A stretch of 64,000 bases of DNA, from contig NC_051099.1 of assembly GCF_901709675.1 (NCBI RefSeq), positions 3,596,001 to 3,660,000 on the forward strand, in the 5' to 3' direction. Origin of the DNA: Syngnathus acus. Taxonomy: Eukaryota; Chordata; Actinopteri; Syngnathiformes; Syngnathidae. Both the position numbers and the translations under genes were made by a program. Shown here one piece after another: positions 33,564-46,500 of this stretch. Numbering within the stretch: position 1 is the first letter of the stretch; each line of letters opens with the position of its first letter. The notes under the pieces were generated by a model. It searched no databases, was not told the origin of the DNA, and saw only the letters and a list, made by a program, of their open reading frames with translations.

Positions 33564-36500
33564 TTAGGACGCCATGACGCTCCGCCTCAGCAGGTCCTCC
33601 TTCCCGGAATGCAACTGCGCCAGGCGGAGTTTACGTGCGTCGCCAGGGCGCGTGTCCAAGTCATCCTGCTCGCCGTCGGAAAAGTAACCGTCGCCGTAGA
33701 GCAAACGCTCGTCCTTGGGCTCGGACGCTGACCCGCCGCCGCCTCGCCCTCTAGATTTAACTTGGCGTGACATGCGCAGCCGTGGGGACGGCGCGACGGG
33801 CGGCAGCCTGGACGTGGCGCTTTTGCTGCCCCACGGCCCGCTGTCCTCAGAGATGTGGCAGGAGTCCATTTTGGAGATGGGCGGCTGCAGGTCGGAACTC
33901 CTGGTGTGGTGACGGTGGAGGTGGTGATGGAGGACTCTGGAGGAACCTCGGGACCCCTTGCGGGCGCCGTGCTTTTCCTCCGTCCCTCTGCCCGCCCACG
34001 CGGCCTTTACGGCAGAGGCGCCGGAACCTGAGCCGGCGGATAGAAGTGTCCGTGGCGGCAGCGGTGCGGTCCCAGAGGTGGCCGTGTGTCCGCGGGCGCG
34101 GGATTTGCAGTTGCCTCTGGATTTGCGACCTAGCTGGGGCGTCTTCCACGTGGACTCCATTGAGTTTTCCATCATCAGATTGAGCAAACTCTCTTCACCC
34201 TGCAGCAGCTGCAGGACAACCAGCAAAGTTGGGAACATTTAGCCTAACTCATGATTGCCATTTTCAGGTTCCCAATAAAAACTGCCTTAGGGGATGGGAT
34301 ATAATTCTTTGTGGACTATCACCTGGTCGGACAGCAGGCTACCACTCTTGTCTCTGTGCTGTGGACCCAGAGCCCACTTGGTGAGCATGTCGTCGGCTGT
34401 GATATGCACAGACTGAGCCAGCCAGCTGTCGAACAACGGGTTGTCCAATGGGAAGGACTTGGACAAACCTAGAGACAAAACACAGATCAAAAAGTGAAGT
34501 CTGTGTAAAAAGAAATCTGGAACGATGTGCCGAGTAGGACAGCAGGAGGTGCTGTTTGGGTGCCTGCGACACCACTGAGCCTTCACACAAACTGCATACA
34601 CATAAACACACACACACGTTTGTTTCCATGACGCAGCATGCCTCTGCAGGAGAGGCGAGGGAGGTGGAAAATTGAGCAGGAAGGTAAACACGCAACCGTG
34701 GACACGATGTGACGCATGTTTTTACACATGCAAATAGGAAAGCAATAAAAATTGGCAGAATGTCACGTGTTCATTTTGACAGATCCAGAGCCCTGCTAGG
34801 CCATTTTCAAATGATGGGTGCTAACAAGGTCTTCTTACACTATGTTTAGAAGCACTCGGACAATAATGTTAATAATAGCGTTTGATCAATTTATAGTTGA
34901 GTCGTAAAATGTACCTATCTCCTTAAGCAGCGAGTCACTGTCTGACTTCCATCTTTCCTTTCCTTTGTCAGGACTATTCTTCCTCCTGCTCTCCTTCCCT
35001 GCACTCAGCTTTCCTCCTCCTCCACCTCCACCTCCCTTCTGGGCTCTCTCTGCGGGGAGACACAATTATATATTATAAAGGTACTTCGTTAGCTTCCCCC
35101 TCCATGTTGGTTGTAAATATTGGGTAAGTGCCGTTAGCATTGGCAAGCTAACGCTAGTCATTGTTTTGTTATTACTACGCGTGATAAAAAAATTGTTCAC
35201 CTTAATCAACGTTAGTAATCAGGAGCCACATGCTGCTTCATCAAACCAAGACATTTTTTTTTTTCCATTTCCTCCATTGTGACCGTTTTTTAATCTCCCG
35301 CAAACCAAATTTTTGTCACCCATTTAATTTCCTTAATCAGATATTTTTTTCCCACTTTTGTGTGCATCGTAGCTCAGTGGGGCAATCATCTTTTGGGCTT
35401 TTCAAGGACAAAAACGGAAGATCTCCCCCCCCCCCCCCCCCCCTGCAGCTTGTAATCTGCGCACACATCCAACTGCATCAGCAGTGCTTTCAAACACCAT
35501 TTTACAAGCTTTTATGTGCATTATTTAAGGCCCTCTATCCTAGCACGTATAAATCCCAATTCTGAGGGCTTTCCTATACTCAAAATAATGAGCAGAACTG
35601 CAAAAAAAAAAAGACCACGATGTCATGCAGGGAAAAGATTTCAAGCCCATTCTGGCCATTCCATTCATGCAATACCTCTCCTCCCAAGACTTTCTTTCAA
35701 ATGCTGTTTACTCGCAGCAGCTTTAATTCTTATTATTTATGCTGTAAAGACCTCTCACCCCTCTCTCGCTATGCGGGAGATACACGTTATGCACAGTGAT
35801 TAATGACCTCGCTTTCCAGATGCACTCAACTGCAGCATAAGTGTGTGTGTATGCGTGTGTGTGTCCTACTTCGTACCTGAGCTCATTAGCTTTTCTTCCT
35901 CCCTCCCTCCAGCCCTCTCCTTCCCTCACTCCCTCTCTTATCTTTACTCGGACTGCCATCCCATAAACCTTCCCACCCCTCTCCTTGCTCATTTCGCCTG
36001 CCTTTGTCGTACTTCGACACACACGCACGCACACAAATGTGCACGCACGCACACATACTCGAGGCGAGAGCAGATCAGAGAGGCCAAAACTAACCGCTGT
36101 CAGCTTGTCACAGTTGGAATGTAAATGTGCTGCACTTCCTGCATAACAATACTCATACTCATGCGTGTGTGTGTGTGTGTGTGTCCTAGAAAACTGTGAT
36201 AGTGGCCATTTTGTGTTGGATACCACCCCAGAAATTCAATAGGCCATTCCTGCTTTTGAGTCACAGGGACAAGGGTTGGAAAAAACTTTATGCTCAAGAG
36301 CTTCAACTGCCAGGTTATTCGTAGGGTAAGAAAAAAAATAGACAAAAATAGATATGCATATTTTGCAAACAAATTAGTTTGCATTGCTCATGACTTCAGT
36401 TTTGAAGAAGTCCAGCTGAGCTTTATAAATGGTGGAAAAAGCTTGAAATGGAGGTGAACGAATGAAAATGGAGGGGACCGAGAAAGGAACCCTGGGGTAC

Positions 36501-39500
36501 ACCACAAGGACAGATGGAGCTGTTTTTACCTCCGGCCATGTCTTCTTCCAGCAGTTGTATTTGCAAGTGGAAGATCTTCTCCTGGAGGTCGCACAGGCTG
36601 TGCTTCATCTTCTCCCGCCGTGTTACCATGTAGCACAGGTTACGCACCTGGGAGAAGACGAATAGAAAGAAAGGGAAAAAAAAACGTTTTCGTTCGCTTT
36701 GAAATGAGCATTTGAGTGCTTTGAATGCAGGCCAAAACACTTGCAGCTAACACACCAAAAACTGGATACTTGCCAGTTGAATTGTATGACGCTAACTCGA
36801 TTATTATGTGTCTCTGACCACATCTGTGTGTGTGTGTGTGTGTGTTTTGGCTGCAGGCTGACTGTTTATCTGCTGATCTTGATTGATCGGTCTACTCGGC
36901 CTATCTGGCCCGTTCTATCCCCATGAGCGAGTACACCGTGGATGAAAATAGCTTCTCAACCGGGACACAATGTGCGGAACCTTTCTTTGATTAGGCAGCT
37001 AATGTGTGTCTGTGCGTGTCATTTTGCAAAACAGGATACATAACAGGAGGGTGGAGCACAAGGGGTAGTCATTTGTTTACTTTCAAACTTCCTTCTCACT
37101 CATTCTCTGCATCATCAAACTGTCATTTTTCAGCCCCTGAAGACATTTGTGAAAATGAAGCCCCCTAAAGACCGGATCTTAGCCAAATTAAATTTAATAG
37201 ACAAGCCTCAACGAGCAAACCGAACAGCGACATGAAGTCTGCCATTTTGATTCCGAGCGACCGTTTTAGACATTGCAACCGAACCATGTGCGCTGGCCCC
37301 GAACTATCTAAATATCACCGCTATTGATCTCTAATTGGCCCGCTATCAGCGCACGGACAGTCGGCGTTTGAGCAAAGATGGAACGTTCCCAACGGAGAAC
37401 GGCGCCAGAGAGAAAATCAACAAGTCATTTGTCACTTGTTGAATCAGCCATTTGTCACACGGCCGCCACGTAAAATCCAGACGTCATCACATCAAGCCCC
37501 ATTTAAACGCCATCTCAATGCAGAGAGCACCTCGCTGGCACATAGTGTAGTATAGTGGCACGCTATCCGTGTCAAAGACGTGCGTGCGTGCGACGACGTG
37601 TGCGTACATGTGCCCCGCCCCCATTGTCTTATCAAAGCCGTGCAAATTTAGGGTTTGACTGTCCGTGAATTATTTATCTCCGCCGAGGCCGTGGAAACAC
37701 ACAAGCGGCAATAAATATTTATACGCAGCCTCATATTTATTTCATTGCGGTATCAGAGGGGCAGCTAGCGGGAAGGAGGTAGAAATAAAAACAGGTGAAA
37801 GACATCGATGAGGGTTACTATTCGTAGCCGTGCTGCAGTACGACACGGGTAAAGTAGGAAGGGAGGCAAAATTAAAAAAAATTCCACAAGCACTACAGGC
37901 TCACCTTATTATCACGGCGCAGCTTAAAATGCCGAAGGAGTCGCGCCGAGAACTATTACTAACCAGAGAATGTCATTTCTGGAGGAAAATTGCGGGTGGA
38001 TGCTCAAGAGCAGACACTCAAGTGAACTGATGCGCAATGAAATAAAATGAAACTGGAATACAAAAGTAAATATGGGCTTTGCAGATGCAGGTTCTGAATG
38101 TTTACTGAATTTGGGGGATATTTGAAAAGTGCAGCGTATCAGTTCAGAAATGCGGAAGGGTGAGTTGAATTTCTAAAATGTCTGTCATGTTTGTGTTTTG
38201 GGGTTGAGGCTGCTCGCATTTGGAGCCCGTCCGACGGGGCGGGCCCGCTTGCCGACCGCCTTGCGGCTTCTAAGCACTCTTGTGAGCTGTATTTGTGTGT
38301 GAGAGCAGGCTGAGTCATTGAATAGTTTTTTTTTTTCCTCGCTTTGTCCTCTGCCTGAACCCGAGAAAGTTACATAAGACAGTTGATGGCAGACACGAAG
38401 ACGCGAGATGGGCCTCACTAATACATTTACCCACCAGAGAAATCAACTCAATTGTCATCTGGCATCTCGTTCCCCACGCAGGCTTTTATATTTTTGTGTG
38501 GCTAAAATACATCTTGGAAAAGTAGCCCTCCCCAGAGGCCTGTAAAAGGAATGAATTTCGTGTCGGATCTGGGGTTAGGAAATGGTCGTATCCATCTAAC
38601 AGCGCCATGAATAACAACAGTAAATACCACAGAAAATATGAAGTATTATCAACCGTGACAATACCGAGGTGAATGGATATGAATGGCGTTCTCCTACGAG
38701 CAAGTTGAAATTGTCTCGGTAGCTAGCCGCCCAATGAAGAAATACGGTTAGTCGGCCAATGCACGACGCTTTGTTGTTAGCATGGCTTTTGCATTAGCAC
38801 TGGTAGGCCACAAATGGCGGTAATGCCTCATCCTTGAATCGTTTTGACAGTAGCCGGCGTGCTTGCGACACCTGCAACCACTCGGGAACAAAATGCCCAC
38901 TCGGCGAAAAAGCTCACCGATGCTTTCGGGGACATCACGGAGCAATTTGCTACGCTGGCAGCACTTCAAAGACCGAGAGTGAAGCAAGTGGGGGTGTTTA
39001 ATCCAGGGCGACATTAGCCCCCAGAAATTTAGACGCACACACACACATACGCATGGATGATGAATGGAAGGGGATTTTTCAATTTGCCAACAAATCAGAG
39101 TTGATTGGAAAACTCGCTTGTGCAACACACACGCATGCATGCACACACACAAAAAAAAAGAAAGACATGCAACACTTTCATCCTGACAGACGTACTTCAG
39201 GGCAAAATGGTGAGAAAAAAGATAACCCGGATATTGCCACTTGTCAGGAGATGGCATGTATTGACTTGGTAGTGAGCCTTTTCCATACTACCACGATGCT
39301 AACGTTAGCTCAATTATATAAAAAAAAAAACTTGCTTCTCATTGGCATTTGCTTTTTCGAGAAGCAAAAGTGCAAAAAAATTGAAATTGGAAATCTGAAT
39401 TCTTCAAATTGTATTTTCGGTTAATAAAACAAGTAAAGCAGGACACGGCTTTTAATTGATTTGATCAATTAATCCTATTGCACTTGTAACGGCGCTAGCT

Positions 39501-42500
39501 TGACATTATCCACATTACTTCGATTTTGCATGAAGTCTTTTCCCACCTTTTCAACAGACTTATCCGCCCCGGCGTTTATTTACATAGGGATTTCCCCCTC
39601 GACCGCCGTTACGTCGGCTCATATTGACGGAATAAACAACGTGAACGGCGTCGATAACGGGCGCTGGATCTCGGGAGAACTCCAGATGGCGAAGCCAGCG
39701 GTCAATAGATCGACTCTAACTCGCGAGCGACGTGACCGTGATGAACCCGAGCGGAGTTAATCTTCGCGACGGCGTGAGAGGAGACACTGGAGAGCACTTG
39801 TTGAAGTCTCGCCGCCTTCTAGGGAGCTATTGGACACTTTATCACCATAAGAGGTAAGAAAGTGTTTGAGAAAAGATCGATAAAGACAGTAAATCACCAC
39901 TTGGGCACTCTTCAAATCTGAGGCTACTTGGCTGCCTGCGGAGGATGCACCCCCCCCATTTTTTTTCCCCACTCACCCTCTCCAAGTCTTGTCGGAGGTG
40001 TGTGAAAAGCTTGAGCCTTCGGTAGAGGACGTCCTGCTCCTGCTGGGCCAGGTTGTCCACCTCGTCTCGTTTTAGAGTCACCAGAGGTTGGTTGAAGTTG
40101 GCCTTCCTTTTCAGTTTCCAGAACTGGTACAGGAAGTCCACCTAAGGGAGGAATGTTTTGATAGCATTGACCCGCACGTTTGAGTTCCGTGACGTGGTTT
40201 TCTATGAGATCAGGTAGTACCTGCGTGACAGGCAGCGCCATGTTCTCCGCCACCTCGCCGGGGTCCACCAGTCGGTAGAACTCGTCCTCCAGTTCCTGGA
40301 GCTTCTGCTTCCGCTGGCTCACCTTGTCTCGCTCCAGCTGGTCCCGCTCGGCCCTCTCGGACACACTGTACGGTACCAAACGGGGTTCCGGGAGCTCGGG
40401 CGCCCGCTCGGGTCGGGCCGTTCCGCCGCCGCTGTGCTCCAGACAGAAAGACTTGAAGCGGACTTCGTCGTTCTCGGCCAGGATGGTCCTCATCTCCAGA
40501 CCGTGGTCGAAGGCGCACGTCACGTGGAAGGCCACAATACACGAGGGCATCGAACACTGTCAGAGGAGAAGAACCTTATCAATTGGCTTTAAGGTCTGAA
40601 TTTGGTTTTGTGGGTGTGCTCATGCCAACTAAATTTGCTAGCAAAGAATTAAGGCAGCAGTACCTGTATGCATGTTCCGGTGTGCTCTCGACATAAGCTG
40701 CAGGACAGAGCCCATCGGCTGGCGGGAATGTGGGACACCTTAGTGATGGGCTCCATCTTCTCCGGACAACCTATACTCACCTAGCACACACACATTTTGG
40801 AGCAATTCAAAACACCACTTTGCGTTTCATCATAATGCTGCATTGCTGTTGTTGATTTCCCTCGTTTGTTACTGTGCCCATCCATGACAGACGATTGCTC
40901 GCTGCCGCGACTAATTGATCCGTCGGCTAATTGACCCTGATGTGTCACGCACATCAACACACACACACTGGCACAAATGGAGGGAAGTTACTCAGAGGCT
41001 CTACTGTTTGTGTGTTTCTTTCCCAGCAGGAAAACAGGGAAAACTCATAAAAATTGCATTGATAGAGATGATAGCAGAAAAGCTGTGTGTGCGTGTGTAA
41101 GTGCGTTTAAGTGAGACCCATTGTAGAATTGTAGGCTGCTACACACAACGCTGCAGGGGGTGTATCATCTGAAAGCTTGACACACACGCAAGCAAACACC
41201 CCCGACACACACACTCTTCCGGCAGCTTTCACACAAATGGGCCAAACTCTACAAGTCAGACGTAGTGTGTGTGTGTGTGCATTCTGTGAGTCCTGTGTGT
41301 GTACTTGTGTGAAAACATCGACTTGTGACGATGCACACAAATAAACACACTCGAAGTGAATATATCCAAAGGGAGACTAAGGGCCTCTGCAGCACTGCAA
41401 TGGTACAGCACAACAAGCTAGGCTAACATTAGCATGTGAATTTATTTTGAGCAAGTAGTAGTAGCAATAACAGCAAGCCTCACCTCAGGTATCCATAAGG
41501 CACAGCTGACGTGGACCCACTTGGTTCCACTGCGGGTGGGTTTGAGGGCGCCGCCCCGCTTGGGGCACAGCAGACACTTGGGCTGCACGCCCAGGGCGCA
41601 CGTCCGACAAAGCCAGTTGCCCTGCGGGACCTTCAGGATGCCGTAGCAGGCCTGCAAAACAGTTAGCAAGCTAAGCTAATCAATGCTAGCTAAAGGCTAA
41701 AATGCAACATTTGTATTTAGTAAACAACAAAAGTGAGACCTGGTGCACGCAAACGTTGCACTTGTCGCAGAAGACCATCTCATTGCCGTCCTCGCCCTCG
41801 GGCGAGCGGCAGACATCGCAGACCACGTCCTCGTCGTACTCGATGCCCAGGCCTTCCTCTGCCTCGATGGCCTGCCGCATCTTCTCCTCGCACACCCGCT
41901 CCAGCTCGACCAGAACGCGCTCCATCGTCAGCTCTGCCAGCTCGGGCATCGCTGATGAGATATCCGGCTAACGTTAACATCTTAAAGCTAGCTTGCGTCA
42001 ATAAATTCGTCTGGTTTATTTCTCCTCCCTCACTGTAATCAAATAACCAAGATAACGCCAGGCACTCACCCATCTGCGCAAACTCTTGGTTGACGAGTTC
42101 CAGCCAAGCCACGTCCGTGTCGTCCAAGTCGTAGCAGCCGTACGCTTGGCCGGGAAGAGGCAAAGGGTCGCCCTCGTTGGACGTTCTACTTGGTGACTCC
42201 GGCAGTAGCCTGGGCCCAAAAAAAAAAATCTCAACCGTTTAATGGCCTGCTTCAAATTTGCAGCGATGACACAATAATTGTAGGACAAGTCCATCTTTGA
42301 AGGTCCGATGGAAATAGCCACAATGACCAAAATGGCCACTGTAAGTCAAAATGGCAGACTTTGTGTGTATTTCCTGGCACGGGATCACGAGACTGTTTGT
42401 GGGTCACGTCGGGAAATTCCTCCGGGCACTGTCTGCTCTCCAGTGCTTCCAGACTAAAATGTCTCGGCAGTCAACGAGAGAAGGAAATGGGGTCGGGAAC

Positions 42501-43522
42501 TCTGCGTGACCCACTAGCCCTCGACTGACATTAAAGTCATGTGACGCAACAATCACAACAGCGGAAAAATGCATACAGTCAACCACATCCAATAGGTCAA
42601 CTAGTCACCGCCTTACAAAAATGTGAAGGAAAAAAAACCAACACTTTTGCAGAGTCATTTACATTTAATATTTCACATTTATATTCAAGGAATCGAGTGT
42701 AATGTCTATACTTAAAACAACTTACCGTTTTTTTCCGTGTATAATACGCCCCCATGTATAATACGCACCCTAACAATGGCATGTTGATGCTGGAAAAAAG
42801 CCTGTACCCATGTATAATACGCACCCAATTTTTTTTTTTTTTTTTAATTTATTTTTTTTTTTCTTTTTTTTTTTAAGTCCCAATGATCGTCACACACGCA
42901 GGGAGGCAATGGGTCCCATTTTTATAGTCTTTGGTATGGTCTTAACTAGGCTGGATGTATTTTTTTTGTTGGCGTTGATTTCTCCGACTGCCCATAAAGG
43001 CACCACCGCGATCAGATGAAAAGAGAGGAAAGTGACGTGCGGACATGTGAAAAAGGCGGCTCTGTATGGGAGAGACGTTGAAGAGGAATAATAACACCCT
43101 TGGAAACCAAAACTTGACCCTCGTCGTGACTCGGAGCCGCAACAAATGTTTCGGATTTGTGTAGGGTACATTGTGACAGCAAACGAGCAGGTGATCGAGC
43201 AAGCGTCTGATACGAGAGCATTGCGTTCGTATGGAGCGTGTTTGAAGTGAACAGCAGAGACGAAAGGAACAAGGCAAAGTGTTGTGAAATAAAATATTAC
43301 CTGTAATACGCATTTTGTTATTTGCTGATTGTATTAAGCTATCACATTCATTGTCAGTCAAGAAGAGAAGAGGACTATTATCCCTTCTTTGACGAAATGA
43401 CCAGAGCACAGTACAAACACACTATTGTTCTTTCGGTATTTATTCAACCCACATTCTTTCACAACATGACAAGAAGAGAACAATACATAAATCAATACTC
43501 GTACCAGTACCATGATTTTCTT

Positions 43523-43553
<31 letters not shown>

Positions 43554-46500
43554 TTAAAAATTTAAAAAAAATTGTACCCATGTATAATGCGCACCCCAGA
43601 TTTTAGGACAATAAATTAGTTAAATTTTGCGTATTATACACGGAAAAAAACGGTAGCTTGATTTGTTGACCCACAGAAAGTCCATCGGACCAGTGAGCGA
43701 CGAGAGTGGTATTAAAATGCGCTTTTACAGCTTCTTTTATTATCTGAAAGAAACAGACTGCTCTGATCTATTTCAGTACAAGATTATAATTAAATAACAA
43801 ATAGATAACACACTGGGTACACACACAGACACACACACACAGGGAGATGAGACAATGGTCTGTTATGTAAGGTGCAAAGCAGCTTGAGTGTCTCATTTCG
43901 GCAGTGTGTTACTTTAGTGTGTATATATGTGTGTGTGTTTGCATGTTCTTTTCGAAGACATTTAAGAGCACCATGTCCATTAGAAATGTGAGGCTTTCTA
44001 TTCAATCTGTCACTTTCATTGCTTCCATGACTCACCTCCCACATAATCATCGCCAAGGCCACACTACATACAGCACACACGCAGGCAGCGTTACATAATC
44101 ATAAAAAAAGAAGAAGAAAAAAAGGCACACTTTTTTTTCTATTGTGCAAGGTGGCAGATGTGACAAAGAACTGGAAAGAGGAGCCATTGCATTAACGATA
44201 TGAATATATTTGTAATCTTTGTGTGCAAGGTGGCGGCGGTTATCATGCGAGACTTTTTACCTCCTTGTAAAACAATCATCTTTTGTCAACTTGTAAGTGT
44301 TGACATAGGAGACGTCTTCCCAGCGTGGGCTGGGCTCGTCTGACCCTCAAGAGGCTTTCGACACACGCATAAGAATGTCCGACTGATGGAGTTAAGGGTG
44401 GAAAAAAAAAAGGAGGAAATTTGACATCTTTAGCAAAGCAGAAGCTGCAAATGTTTTTTTTCTAATGTGCTCTTATTAAATTATGGCTTCATTAAAAACA
44501 AATAAAGTTGCGCGCTAGCAAATCTGCAAAAATGCACATTGCGAAAGAAAGAGCGCAATTAGAAGATGCCTCCGCCAGACGCAGACGTGACCTCAGAGGA
44601 AAGGCATGCACACAAAACAGTGAAACATGTGAAGAACACCACAAAAAAGCACCGATAAATTGCCACACTGAAAACTAGTGGGCTTACTCAACCCCCCCGG
44701 CCCCCATTCTTTAACATTAAGAAAATTAAGATACAACTAAAATAAATGTTGACAAAAATGCATTATGTGCTAGACAAAAAAATAAATCAGTGTAAATAAT
44801 GCGTCATCTATAATTAAAATTCCAACAATAATTGCAGAATATTTCAAATCTAATTTTCCCCCCAAAAATTTAAGACACCATAAAAAAAATAAAAAAAAGT
44901 CATGTTGGCACTGGAAAATATTTGCTCAACATCATAAATGTGTGTGTGTGTGTAATGTCATTCTTGGAATAACTCTCTGCCACAGTCTGGCTGAGAAAAC
45001 TGCGATTCCCCTTTCTTTCCCATAATCCCCCCTTTATACGCAAACCTTTCACACCAGTACACTCACTCTCTCCCGCTGTGTGTGTGCCAAGAGACACCCT
45101 CGCTCTCCATCCTCGTTCCCACACGAGCATGCAGACCGAAGCAGGATAAATGTAGTAAGAAACATACTGTATATTACGTGAGCACTTACAGCAATGTACA
45201 GTATTAAGGTTGCAGTATTTTTCTGGCCACACGGGGGCGGTAAGATCCAAGAGCGATGCTTGGAGTTCAACGTTCACTTATCCTCAAAGGAACACATCTA
45301 TTGCTATTTTCTGAAAATATTCATTTATTTTTAAATATAACACATTGTCTTGTAAAATGACTTTTTTTTCTTTCTAAATATTTCAACTTTATTTTGGAAA
45401 TAAACATAACTGTCATATTTGAATTTACACTGAGCTGCCATTTTGTCTGCTTGAGATGCCAGGAAAGCAAGCCTGTTGTCATGGATATGAGAGCGACTTA
45501 TTAACACCTCTGCTCTAGAGGAGCCGCAGCCTGTACAAATAATCTTTGACAAAAGGATGAGGAGGAAATCCAAAGGGGAGGGAGGGGGGGAGAATGCGGG
45601 CACCGTTTGGGCAAACAAGGCCGGTGGGAATGTTTTCATTCATATCTTTCGCTCGGCTAGTTGAGGAATGAGACGCAGTGGGAGGAGGTTTGCTGCGTCC
45701 AGAGATGGGGATAGGCTCAAATAGCAGAGGGCAACTGCAGCCAAGTGGAGAATGTGGAGTGGTAAATTGCAGCATCTGGACAGCGACAGGGGTAAGACCG
45801 GCTAAGCTAGCATAGCCAAGAATAGATTGAAGGCCACGGGAGCAAAGAGCAAACAAGCAACAGGGCGAGCGAATATATCCAAAGGGAGACTAAGGGCAGC
45901 CAAGTGGGGACAGAGGAGTATAACAACAGGTTAGGTATGTGAAGTTGGACTCGTTAGGCTTAAGTACATTAGCGTGGGGGGGATTTGTTTATGTCAGTTC
46001 CAGCCGTCTATCTTCAAATATGACAATATTGCAGCGCTACTCAAGTGTGTTTGTCCTTCAAAAGATGATCAAGGTTCCTGAGAGAGATGGAGAGCCCATT
46101 ATTAAAGGTACTCAAGGCACAATTCCTGGTCGGGATGATGTCACCACACACTTGTGTGTGTGTGTAAATTGCTTTTATGGCCCACTATGGGAAGGGAATG
46201 AGTCATGCTGTTGTTCCAGGAACCAATACAATATGGATGCGGTGACGCACAAACATTTACACACAAAAGGCGTCAGCATTAGCGGCAAACGTTCTGGAGC
46301 TAGTGTGTTTGCACTTCCAAAAGAGACTGGCGATGTGGGCTGAATTTTATCTACTTGGTTGCAATTCATATCTTCAAACCAAAATGTCTGACATCATATT
46401 GTACATATTTTTTTCAGTTCCTGCATATGTTCTGCTGCAGATTTTTTCTTGTATTCGCTTATGTGTCAGCCCGGATGTGGTAGGAACCACCAGGATGGGT

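Noticed and set aside
40324-40599. Plus-strand open frame over a jade2 exon
   Set aside because: Shadow of the minus-strand jade2 exon 40221-40556.
42942-43409. 155-codon minus-strand open frame inside the MITE
   Set aside because: No transposase motif (no DDE-type spacing or DNA-binding domain recognised), and flanked by homopolymers; probably chance.
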